From Planctomycetota bacterium (GTDB lineage Bacteria; Planctomycetota; Planctomycetia; Pirellulales; Pirellulaceae), in assembly GCA_029979005.1 (NCBI GenBank), contig JAPOIJ010000031.1:1-36100 (forward strand): a stretch of DNA of 36,100 bases, in the 5' to 3' direction. A program made the translations under genes and the position numbers. Below are positions 1 through 8,592 of this stretch, in pieces. The notes below the pieces were generated by a model. It made no database searches. It saw only the letters and a list, made by a program, of their open reading frames with translations, and was not told the DNA's origin. Every line of letters begins with the position of its first letter. The first letter of the stretch is position 1.

Positions 1-1
1 A

Positions 2-193
2 TTGAAAATCTTACTAGAAGGCGAGAAAATTGCCGTTCAAATCGACAATGAATTTGTCAGTCAGTTTTCGTCTTCGGGAATTGGACACCCAACCAAAGAA
101 AATATCGCGTTTTCCGTTCCCCGAATGGTCGATATCCAGAATTTAGCGGTCTATCGGATCAATCAAGAACCATCCGAAACAAAACAACCTTAA
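2..193 (+). CDS. C-terminal fragment of a gene cut by the window edge, possibly DUF1080/LamG-like
   Basis: Only the last 63 or so codons are present. The frame is open to the window edge, so the TTG at position 2 is probably an internal codon. The stretch reading QIDNEFVSQFSSSGIGHPTK followed by a beta-strand-like tail ending in LAVYRI resembles the C-terminal end of DUF1080 (3-keto-disaccharide hydrolase, concanavalin-like fold) proteins, which are abundant in planctomycetes and often end in an IGHPTK-like segment. That assignment is from memory of the family and rests on a short fragment. It runs in the same direction as the cytochrome cluster but is separated from it by a regulator on the opposite strand. 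Confidence 0.5.
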   Translation: MKILLEGEKIAVQIDNEFVSQFSSSGIGHPTKENIAFSVPRMVDIQNLAVYRINQEPSETKQP

Positions 194-239
194 ACAACGA
201 ATTCTGGTGGTAGGTTGAAGCCGACACCCGCCCCTGCCG

Positions 240-980
240 TCAGAATTTTTTGCTGCGGCGATACTCGGATGGAGAGACGTTCATTTGCTTGCGAAAGCAT
301 CGCGAAAAATGAGCATGGTCAAAAAAACCGCAGCGAACCGCAATCGTCGCAACCGTCTCATCAGTCTGAGCCAATTTCTCACAAGCGACCTCCAGTCGAA
401 CACGCGAAAGATACTGTCGCGGCGAGACCCCAAATACCCGACGAAACTGACGTTCAAACTGGCTAATTGAGAGCTTTGCCTTTGTCGCTAATTCAGATGT
501 ATTGAGCTTTCGATGGTAATTTGAATGTAAGTATTCAACCACATTTGCAAATCGCTTGGCGTCTTTAGTATCCCCCCGCTTAGTATCAACCTGCCGGGAA
601 AATCCAGCGATGCCGACCACCACACCTTCGCCGTTGCGAAGCGGAATTTTACTGGTCATTACCAGTCGCGGAGAACCTGCCATCTCCGGTGCGCTCTCAA
701 GACGATTTATTATCGGTTCACCGGTTCGCATGACCTGCTCGTCATCTTGACGATAACTCTCAGCTCGCTGCGATGGAAAAAAATCGAAATCAGTTTTTCC
801 GATCACCTCATTTTGATCCAGCGCGCCGCAGTATTCACAACCTCTTTGATTAATCGCTAGAAAACGTCCGCGGAGGTCTTTCACAAAAAAATTTAGCTCA
901 GGCTGCAGGTTAAAGAGATCCAACAACTCCGATACATCGATTTGTGAGAAAAACGAGCGAACGAGGCTTGTATTATTCAT
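240..980 (-). CDS. PAS-domain AraC-family transcriptional regulator
   Basis: A 246-residue cytoplasmic regulator with an ATG start. Residues about 20-130 look like a PAS sensor: FFVKDLRGRFLAINQ, a central GKTDFDFF segment, then the strand-rich RLVMTSKIPLRNGEGVVVGI. Residues about 145-246 form a two-helix-turn-helix AraC domain, with LNTSELATKAKLSISQFERQ as the first HTH and TVATIAVRCGFFDHAHFSRC as the second, ending in the usual SPSEYRR. There is no signal peptide or membrane segment. It is transcribed away from the first cytochrome gene with only 69 bases between the start codons, so it may control that cluster and itself. The PAS ligand cannot be told from the sequence; a small molecule or redox cue is possible. 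The family call is secure and the target is inferred. Confidence 0.9.
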   Translation of the reverse strand: MNNTSLVRSFFSQIDVSELLDLFNLQPELNFFVKDLRGRFLAINQRGCEYCGALDQNEVIGKTDFDFFPSQRAESYRQDDEQVMRTGEPIINRLESAPEMAGSPRLVMTSKIPLRNGEGVVVGIAGFSRQVDTKRGDTKDAKRFANVVEYLHSNYHRKLNTSELATKAKLSISQFERQFRRVFGVSPRQYLSRVRLEVACEKLAQTDETVATIAVRCGFFDHAHFSRCFRKQMNVSPSEYRRSKKF

Positions 981-1049
981 ATTTATTTTTTACACAAACA
1001 TGCGGTGGCTGTGCAAGCCGAGCAATGGAATCTGGGATATGATTGGAGC

Positions 1050-3968
1050 ATGAAAAAAATCTTTATTACCCTCTGCTTCGCCTGGCTACCCACTTGCCCG
1101 CTTTTTTCGGATGTCGACTTTAATCGTGAAATTCGACCCATTCTTAGCAAGCACTGCTTCGCTTGTCATGGTTTCGACCCATCGACCCGCGAGGCTGAGT
1201 TGCGGCTGGACAATTTCGAAGGAGCGACACGCGATCTTGGTGAACGGTTTGCCATCGTGCCTCACCAACCCGAGGCAAGCGAACTTGTCACGCGAATTTA
1301 TTCAGACGATACCGATGTACTGATGCCTCCCCCTGAGAGCGGGCAGCGATTAACGGACGCCGAAAAAAAACTTCTTCGGCAATGGATTACCGAAGGCGGT
1401 GCCTTTTCGACTCACTGGTCTTTCGTTGCCCCCACACAAAAACCGATTCCGACTGTAAAACATGCCCATTGGCCCAAACGCCCAATGGATTACTTCATTC
1501 TAAAAAAAATGGAGGCACAGAATTTTGCTCCCGCCCCTCCAGCAGATCCAGCCCGACTCTTGCGGCGTTTAGCTCTCGATCTAACGGGCCTTCCCCCGAC
1601 GCCTGAGGCAGCAGCACGCTTTCTGGCAGATCCGTCGTCTGAAAATTACGAACGGGAGGTCGATCTCTTACTCGCAACTCCCGCTTTCGGTGAACATTGG
1701 GCGCGAATGTGGCTCGACCTCGCCCGTTATGCCGACACCAAAGGTTATGAAAAGGATCGACATCGTGATATCTGGCGCTATCGAGACTGGGTAATCGATG
1801 CCCTCAATCAAGACATGCCTTTTGACCAATTTACAAGAGAGCAATTGGCAGGTGATCTGCTGCCCGAAAGAACGGACGATCAAATTCTTGCCACAGCGTT
1901 CCATCGCAACACGATGACCAACGAAGAAGGGGGAACGGACGACGAAGAATTTAGAGTTGCGGCAGTGAAAGACCGAGTCGATACGACACTGCAAGTTTGG
2001 ATGGGATTAACCATGGGTTGTGCAAAATGCCATTCCCATAAATACGATCCGATCAGCATCAGCGATTACTATTCGTTTTTAGCCTATTTCAATCAAACAC
2101 AAGATAGAGATACTGAATCTCCGTTCCATCCTACGCCTACTGTTGAACAAGCAAAAGGAATCGCAGCTCAACAGAACGTTGTTACACTCGCAAAGAAGGA
2201 ACTCGACGTTCGGCCAGCCGATTTCGACAGCAAGCTTTCTCAATGGATGCAGCAATTTACAGAAATCCCACTCTGGCAAAACCTGAAACTAGAGGAATCT
2301 ACCTCAGAGGCCCAGGTTGGTTTCGATCAGAAAGATGACCAGATTATTTTAGCAACCGGGAATCGCCCGGAACGAGATACCTGGACGCTTACTTTTAAAT
2401 TACCCGCACTGCCCGATGGTAAAAAATATCAATCACTTCGAATTGAATATTTTCCCCAGTCAATCGCTGGCGGTGACTGGGCAGACAAAAACGTGGCAAT
2501 TCGCGACCTGACCGTTGAGCAAATTCAAGACACCGAATCTCCCAAAAAAATTGCACTCACCAACCCGCGAGCAACGTTCTCCCAACGCGGCTGGGAAGTT
2601 GCCAAACTAATCAGCGGAGACAACTCCGCTGGCTGGGCAATTTCACCCAAATTCAAAGAATCGCAAAACTGTATTCTTGATTTTTCTGAACCGATTGACT
2701 CTGGGATTATCAGAATCACTCTGGAACAACAATACGGCGAAGGCCTATTACTCGCCCGCTCGCGTTTTTCAGTAAGCCCCTACCCTGCGGAATGGCTAAT
2801 CGCCGAACTCAAACCTAATTTCGAAGAGACCTTTTGGTCGCTCAGCGATCCACAATATCCTGCGAAAAAGAAAAACTATCAGACCGAATTAGCAAAACTG
2901 GCAGCATTAAGAAAAGCTGTACCCCGCACACCGGTGATGGCAGAATTACCTGTCGCTCAACAACGTAAAACAAAAATCAATAATCGAGGAAACTTTCTTG
3001 ATCTCGGTGATGAGGTCACGCCCAGTGTTCTGGAAATATTTGGCAGTTTCCCCGAAAACGCCGCGTCCAACCGACTTGGCGTCGCAAACTGGCTAATGCA
3101 ACCGGCAAACCCTCTAACTTCGCGGGTAATGGTCAATCGCATTTGGGCGCGAATCTTTGGAATTGGGATTGTCGAAACAGAAGAAGATTTTGGATCTCAG
3201 GGCCTGCCCCCGTCCCACCCCGAATTACTAGATTCGTTAGCAGTCGATTTTCGAGAACAGGGATGGTCGATCAAGACGCTCCTCAAAACAATCGTAACCT
3301 CCAGCACCTACCAGCAGAGCGCAATCGCGACTCCAGACCATCTTGCGCGCGACCCTCGCAACCGCTTGCTCGCACGTGGCCCACGATTCCGTCTTTCTGC
3401 CGAAACGGTTCGCGATCAGGCGCTCGCAATTAGTGGTTTACTGACGAAACAAGTTGGAGGTAAATCCGTCATGCCACCCCAACCCGGCGGCGTGTGGAAA
3501 ACTACTTACAGTGGTGAAGACTGGAAAAACGCTGACGGCCCCGATCGCTTTCGCCGGGGCCTTTACACCTATCTCAAGCGGACCAGTCCTTATCCAGCAA
3601 TGACGACCTTTGATGCTGGCAGCGGCGAGGTCTGTCAAGTGCGTCGGATTCGAACCAACACGCCTCTTCAAGCGTTAGTAACGCTGAACGACACGGCATT
3701 TCTGGAAGCAGCGGGCGGATTGGCGCAACGCATGCGACAATCCTCGGACAATCTGAAACAGCAAATTGTGAATGGCTTTACCATGACACTCGTGCGGCAA
3801 CCCACACCTCGCGAAACTAAGCGATTAATGGACTTGTACGCATCTCTTGAAATCGATGAGGAGTCAGCCCAATCGCTGCTCCAGGCTTCCGCATTATCTG
3901 AGGGCGATTCTCGTCTAGTCGCCATTGCGAATGTCCTCCTCAATCTTGACGAAACACTGATGAAATAA
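1050..3968 (+). CDS. Planctomycete cytochrome c-like protein, PSCyt1-DUF1549-DUF1553 (first copy)
   Basis: A 972-residue exported protein from the ATG chosen here. A GTG 45 bases upstream in frame would add a polar N-terminus ahead of the signal peptide (MKKIFITLCFAWLPTCPLF), so it is less likely. Domains in order: PSCyt1 with heme motif CFACH at residues 36-40, DUF1549 (PSCyt2) from about residue 150 with LDLARYADTKGY and DQFTREQLAGDLL, and a C-terminal DUF1553 (PSD1) with NRIWARIFGIGIVETEEDFG and RIRTNTPLQALVTLND. A second CxxCH, CAKCH, lies at residues 324-328, so two c-type hemes are possible. The downstream DUF1501 gene starts 8 bases after the stop, the usual genetic partnership. The biochemical role is not established; an electron-transfer or oxidoreductase function at the cell surface or periplasm is commonly supposed. 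Confidence 0.93.
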   Translation: MKKIFITLCFAWLPTCPLFSDVDFNREIRPILSKHCFACHGFDPSTREAELRLDNFEGATRDLGERFAIVPHQPEASELVTRIYSDDTDVLMPPPESGQRLTDAEKKLLRQWITEGGAFSTHWSFVAPTQKPIPTVKHAHWPKRPMDYFILKKMEAQNFAPAPPADPARLLRRLALDLTGLPPTPEAAARFLADPSSENYEREVDLLLATPAFGEHWARMWLDLARYADTKGYEKDRHRDIWRYRDWVIDALNQDMPFDQFTREQLAGDLLPERTDDQILATAFHRNTMTNEEGGTDDEEFRVAAVKDRVDTTLQVWMGLTMGCAKCHSHKYDPISISDYYSFLAYFNQTQDRDTESPFHPTPTVEQAKGIAAQQNVVTLAKKELDVRPADFDSKLSQWMQQFTEIPLWQNLKLEESTSEAQVGFDQKDDQIILATGNRPERDTWTLTFKLPALPDGKKYQSLRIEYFPQSIAGGDWADKNVAIRDLTVEQIQDTESPKKIALTNPRATFSQRGWEVAKLISGDNSAGWAISPKFKESQNCILDFSEPIDSGIIRITLEQQYGEGLLLARSRFSVSPYPAEWLIAELKPNFEETFWSLSDPQYPAKKKNYQTELAKLAALRKAVPRTPVMAELPVAQQRKTKINNRGNFLDLGDEVTPSVLEIFGSFPENAASNRLGVANWLMQPANPLTSRVMVNRIWARIFGIGIVETEEDFGSQGLPPSHPELLDSLAVDFREQGWSIKTLLKTIVTSSTYQQSAIATPDHLARDPRNRLLARGPRFRLSAETVRDQALAISGLLTKQVGGKSVMPPQPGGVWKTTYSGEDWKNADGPDRFRRGLYTYLKRTSPYPAMTTFDAGSGEVCQVRRIRTNTPLQALVTLNDTAFLEAAGGLAQRMRQSSDNLKQQIVNGFTMTLVRQPTPRETKRLMDLYASLEIDEESAQSLLQASALSEGDSRLVAIANVLLNLDETLMK

Positions 3969-3976
3969 GATTTACT

Positions 3977-5476
3977 ATGAAACTACCACTTCCGCTTAAA
4001 AAAATTCAAGCGACGACGCGACGTCAATTTTTTGGTCACACGGGCTTAGGACTCGGGTCAATCGCGCTCAGTTCTTTGCTCAATCAGGAGAGCTCAAACG
4101 AACCAACTGGCTTTCGAATTCCAGCAAAAGCAAAATCTGTCATCTATTTACATATGGCAGGTTCCCCCTCCCAGTTGGAATTATTTGAACACAAGCCGGC
4201 ACTGGATCGGCTGCACGATACGGAATGCCCCCAGGAATATCTCGAAGGAAAACGGTTTGCTTTTATTCGTGGCGTGCCCAAGATGCTGGGCTCACAATTC
4301 AAGTTTCAAAGAACCGGAGAGAGTGGCCAGTGGGTCAGTGACCGGCTGCCGCATCTCAGCAAGGTCATTGACGACCTCTGTGTGATTCGCTCAGTCCACA
4401 CGGAGCAATTCAACCACTCTCCCGCACAATTGCTGATGCAAACGGGCAACCCGCTATTAGGTTACCCATCAATCGGCTCCTGGGCGACGTACGGTCTGGG
4501 ATCCGAAAACAAAGATCTCCCCGGATTCATGGTTCTCTCGTCGGGTGGAAAAACCCCGAGCGCTGGAAAATCTCTTTGGGGCAGCGGATTCTTGCCAACA
4601 ATCTACCAAGGTGTTCAATGCCGAACCGATGGTGGCGACCCCATTCTTTTCCTCAGTGATCCGAAAGGGCTTAGCCGGGGTGAACGACGCAAGACACTCG
4701 ATGCAATTGCCGATCTGAATCGGTATCAGCATGAGCATATCGGTGACCCTGAAACAATCACGCGAATCGCCCAGTATGAACTTGCTTTCAAAATGCAGAT
4801 CTCAGTTCCCGAGGTAATGGATATTGGACGAGAGTCCCAAGCAATGCTCGACCTCTACGGAGCAAAACCGGGGTACGTCTCCGCCGCAGAATCGGCTGCC
4901 GACCCACGGACACTCTACAAAGGCGATGATCCAACTTTTGCCAACAATTGTTTACTCGCCCGGCGACTGGTCGAAAGTGGTGTTCGATTCGTTCAGCTAT
5001 ACGACTGGGGGTGGGATCACCATGGCTCCTCTCCCGGGGAGTCGATCGACGAGACGCTACCTATCAAATGTCGGCAAATTGATCGAGCAGTCGCAGGCTT
5101 GATTACCGATCTGAAACAACGCGGTCTCTTCGATGAAACGCTAGTTATCTGGGGAGGCGAGTTTGGCAGAACGCCAATGATGCAAAATAACGTTCGCAAG
5201 AATCTAGTTAAGGGTTTTATTGGCCGAGACCACCATCCCCACGCGTTTACCATGTGGATGGCTGGAGGCGGCATCAAACCGGGGGTTTATGGTCAAACCG
5301 ACGACATCGGCTATTACATTACAGAAAATCCAGTCAGTATTCGCGACCTTCAATCAACCATTCTCCACCAAATCGGGATTGATCCCAAACGGTTCAATTT
5401 CCCCTACCAAGGACTCAAACAGCGGCTTATCGGGCCTTCCGACGAAGGCAAAGTGATTCGTGATATCCTCGCCTGA
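3977..5476 (+). CDS. DUF1501 protein, Tat-exported, sulfatase-like fold (first copy)
   Basis: A 499-residue protein beginning 8 bases after the preceding cytochrome gene. The N-terminus has a twin-arginine pattern, TRRQFFGHTGLGLGSIALSS, suggesting export in folded form, perhaps with a bound metal. The body matches DUF1501, a family related to the alkaline phosphatase/sulfatase superfamily: KSVIYLHMAGSPSQLELFE near the start, RLVESGVRFVQLYDWGWDHH in the middle, and VIWGGEFGRTP and GRDHHPHAFTMWMAGGGIKP near the end, with Asp/His residues placed as metal ligands would be. No CxPxR sulfatase activation motif is visible. Pairing with a DUF1549/DUF1553 gene is characteristic of planctomycetes. The substrate is unknown. 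Confidence 0.93.
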   Translation: MKLPLPLKKIQATTRRQFFGHTGLGLGSIALSSLLNQESSNEPTGFRIPAKAKSVIYLHMAGSPSQLELFEHKPALDRLHDTECPQEYLEGKRFAFIRGVPKMLGSQFKFQRTGESGQWVSDRLPHLSKVIDDLCVIRSVHTEQFNHSPAQLLMQTGNPLLGYPSIGSWATYGLGSENKDLPGFMVLSSGGKTPSAGKSLWGSGFLPTIYQGVQCRTDGGDPILFLSDPKGLSRGERRKTLDAIADLNRYQHEHIGDPETITRIAQYELAFKMQISVPEVMDIGRESQAMLDLYGAKPGYVSAAESAADPRTLYKGDDPTFANNCLLARRLVESGVRFVQLYDWGWDHHGSSPGESIDETLPIKCRQIDRAVAGLITDLKQRGLFDETLVIWGGEFGRTPMMQNNVRKNLVKGFIGRDHHPHAFTMWMAGGGIKPGVYGQTDDIGYYITENPVSIRDLQSTILHQIGIDPKRFNFPYQGLKQRLIGPSDEGKVIRDILA

Positions 5477-5527
5477 TTCGATCGAATAGAATTCACAGCC
5501 AATCCATATCGATTAAAATAAACGGCT

Positions 5528-8500
5528 ATGAAATCCATTTCCTCAATCACTTTATTACTCTGCTGTGTCTTCTCGATAACATCGGTCGCTGAAGAGCCGA
5601 TAGATTTTGCGCGGGATATCCAACCAATTCTCGCTGAAAACTGCTATTTCTGTCATGGCCCTGACGCAAATCAGCGCGCCTCAGACCTCCGGCTCGATAT
5701 TGAAGAGGAAGCCAGGCAATCCATCATTGCGTTTGATGCCAATGCAAGTGAATTGTATTCCCGCATTCGATCGGATGATCCTGACGAAAAAATGCCACCG
5801 CCGGATTCACACCGAAGGTTAACTCCAGGCCAAATCTTATTGATCCAAAAATGGATTGACCAAGGTGGAAAATGGGGACAGCATTGGGCCTACAAACCCA
5901 TCGTGAAACCGGAGATCGAGACAAGGAACGCCATTGATTTTTTTGTCCAACAGAAACTGCAGCAGCAAGGTCTTGAATTTTCACCGGCTGCCGATCGCCG
6001 TACATTACTTCGACGCGTTAGCCTTGACCTGACCGGTTTACCACCGACCATTGAACAAATCGAGACCTTCCTCGCAGACACTTCACCGGATGCCTATCAG
6101 CAAATGGTTGAGCGAATGCTCCAATCACCTGCCTTTGGTGAACGCATGGCGTGGGACTGGCTCGATTCAGCCAGGTACGCCGATACCAACGGCTACCAGG
6201 GCGACAACGAACGGACGATGTGGCCGTGGCGTGACTGGGTAATTCGTGCGTTCAATGACAATCTTCCATTCGATCAGTTTTCAAAATGGCAAATTGCCGG
6301 TGATCTGCTGACCAATCCAACGGAAGAGCAGATTCTGGCAACCGGATTCAATCGAAACCACCCGATCAACGGTGAGGGCGGGCGCATTCCAGAAGAGAAT
6401 CGAATCGATTATGTGATGGACATGACGGAAACGACCGGCACCGTCTGGTTGAGCCTTACATTTAATTGTTGTCGCTGCCATGACCACAAATACGATCAAC
6501 TGACTCAGGAAGACTATTACAGTCTGTTTGCATTTTTCAACCAAACTCCGGTTACCGGCGCTGGCGGCAATGCCCAAACCGCGCCGGTGCTTTCGGTACC
6601 CGACCAACCTCAGCGATTGCAACTGGCAAAACTAAATAATCAATTCTCCAGTTTAAAATCAGAACAAGAACGTCTTATTGGAGTGCTGAACCAGCAACAA
6701 AGTGACTGGGAATCAACCCAAATTGAATTATTTCAGAACAAAAAAACATGGTCTGTTTGGCACCCCGAAACCTACTCTGCAGACAAATCTAAACTTGAAT
6801 ATTCTGCTGACGGCTCGCTCCTCGTCTCGGGAGCCAATCCGGTCAACGACAACTACCAACTTACGGGAAAGTCAGATCTTCCTGTCATCCGGGCAATCCG
6901 CCTCGAAGTTCTCAAACACGCGTCAATGACTGCCGGCGGTCTCACGCGATCGGTCAGTTCCAATTTTGTATTGACTGATTTTTCGGCCTATCTCATCGAA
7001 CCGGGTGTGACACCGATCCGTCTTCCATTCAAACACGCACAAGCCGATTACGAACAGCCGGGGCACAAGGCCCAACTAGCCATCGATTCCAACGCCCAAA
7101 CAGGATGGGCCGTTTGGGCTCCCGATAAGAACATGCAACAGGAGCACGAGGCCGTTTTTTGGTTCGAAAAACCAGTGACATTGCCGCCGGATGCAAAAAT
7201 CAAACTTGTACTCAAACACGAGTCGATACACAAACAACACAATATCGGGAGACTGAGAATCTCCCTTACCCAACAGAAAAATCCAACGCTTGCCGGCGAC
7301 CAAGAAAAGTTAATGGCCGCCTTGAAGCAACCACGCGAGGCTCGGTCGTCCGCGCAACTTAAACTCATTCAACAGAAACACTTCGAATCCAATTCCGATT
7401 ACCAAACCCAAGTCCAAAAAATCAACTCGATCGACAGCAAAATCAAATCACTAAAGAAGGCCTATCCCAAGGTGATGGTAATGGCGGACGGGCCTAAGCT
7501 TCGAAAAACCTATCGACTTAACCGAGGGTCCTACGAAGAGCCATTGAACGAGGTCTCGATGCGTGTGCCCGAAATGCTCACACCACTTCCCAAGGATTCG
7601 ACTCCTAACCGACTCGCGCTTGCCAACTGGCTTTTTTCAGTCGACAACCCGCTGACGCCACGCGTTTCGATCAATCGAATTTGGGCTAAATTTTTTAACA
7701 CTGGCCTGGTCAAAACACTAGAAGATTTTGGCGTCCAGGGCGAACCACCTAGTCATCCAAAATTACTGGATTGGCTGGCCGCCGAATACCGGGATTGCGG
7801 ATGGGATACCAAACACATGATCCGCTTAATTTTAAACAGTCGAACTTATCAGCAATCTTCGCAAACAAATCCCCACTTACTTGAGATCGACCCAAACAAT
7901 CGGCTACTCGCCCGGGCATCGAGGTTCCGAATGCCCTCGTGGATGATTCGTGACTACGCGCTTGCGTCCAGTGGAAGACTCGTGCGAACAATTGGAGGAC
8001 GACCTGTAAACGGTTATCAGCCGAAGGGGGTCTGGGAAGAAGCCAGTTTTGGAAAAAAAACTTATCGCCAGGATTCAGGAGACGCGCTTTACCGACGATC
8101 AATCTACACCTTTTGGCGGCGCATCGCCGCGCCCACCATGATTTTCGATAACGCTGACCGGATGACATGCTCTGTCATTTCTTACCGGACTAACACGCCG
8201 CTTCACGCCTTGAATACTCTCAACAACACAACTTATGTCGAAGCCGCTAGACTGCTTGCCAGTAGCCTGTTGAAAGAAAAACTAACCGATCGGGAAACGC
8301 TCGCTAAAATTTATCAACGGGTTGTGACACGTTTACCTCGGGAGAAAGAAATTCCAATTCTCCTAGCCGGCCTGAATCGCGACCGGCAACAATTTGCGGC
8401 CAATAAAAAAAATGTCGTTTCCTTTTTAGGGATCGGCGAATCACCTGCCGACTCCAACCTTGACCCGGTTGAATTAGCCTCCTGGACCAACCTCTGTATC

Positions 8501-8539
8501 GCCGTTTTAAATCTCGATGAAAGCCTTACACGGCAATAG
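5528..8539 (+). CDS. Planctomycete cytochrome c-like protein, PSCyt1-DUF1549-DUF1553 (second copy)
   Basis: A 1003-residue paralogue of the first cytochrome protein, starting 51 bases after the first DUF1501 gene. It has a signal peptide (MKSISSITLLLCCVFSITSV), a PSCyt1 heme motif CYFCH at residues 39-43, DUF1549 with LDSARYADTNGYQGDNERTM, and a second CxxCH, CCRCH, at residues 314-318. The C-terminal DUF1553 part includes NRIWAKFFNTGLVKTLEDFG and SYRTNTPLHALNTLNNT. The middle, between the DUF1549 and DUF1553 cores, has diverged strongly from the first copy and holds a Gln/Lys-rich helical segment around residues 360-400. The divergence suggests an old duplication or separate acquisition rather than a recent tandem copy. 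It probably pairs with the DUF1501 gene 53 bases downstream. Confidence 0.93.
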   Translation: MKSISSITLLLCCVFSITSVAEEPIDFARDIQPILAENCYFCHGPDANQRASDLRLDIEEEARQSIIAFDANASELYSRIRSDDPDEKMPPPDSHRRLTPGQILLIQKWIDQGGKWGQHWAYKPIVKPEIETRNAIDFFVQQKLQQQGLEFSPAADRRTLLRRVSLDLTGLPPTIEQIETFLADTSPDAYQQMVERMLQSPAFGERMAWDWLDSARYADTNGYQGDNERTMWPWRDWVIRAFNDNLPFDQFSKWQIAGDLLTNPTEEQILATGFNRNHPINGEGGRIPEENRIDYVMDMTETTGTVWLSLTFNCCRCHDHKYDQLTQEDYYSLFAFFNQTPVTGAGGNAQTAPVLSVPDQPQRLQLAKLNNQFSSLKSEQERLIGVLNQQQSDWESTQIELFQNKKTWSVWHPETYSADKSKLEYSADGSLLVSGANPVNDNYQLTGKSDLPVIRAIRLEVLKHASMTAGGLTRSVSSNFVLTDFSAYLIEPGVTPIRLPFKHAQADYEQPGHKAQLAIDSNAQTGWAVWAPDKNMQQEHEAVFWFEKPVTLPPDAKIKLVLKHESIHKQHNIGRLRISLTQQKNPTLAGDQEKLMAALKQPREARSSAQLKLIQQKHFESNSDYQTQVQKINSIDSKIKSLKKAYPKVMVMADGPKLRKTYRLNRGSYEEPLNEVSMRVPEMLTPLPKDSTPNRLALANWLFSVDNPLTPRVSINRIWAKFFNTGLVKTLEDFGVQGEPPSHPKLLDWLAAEYRDCGWDTKHMIRLILNSRTYQQSSQTNPHLLEIDPNNRLLARASRFRMPSWMIRDYALASSGRLVRTIGGRPVNGYQPKGVWEEASFGKKTYRQDSGDALYRRSIYTFWRRIAAPTMIFDNADRMTCSVISYRTNTPLHALNTLNNTTYVEAARLLASSLLKEKLTDRETLAKIYQRVVTRLPREKEIPILLAGLNRDRQQFAANKKNVVSFLGIGESPADSNLDPVELASWTNLCIAVLNLDESLTRQ

Positions 8540-8592
8540 GCAAGCAAACCAATGAATTAAGAACCCGATCCAATTACGAACGCGTGCCGGCT

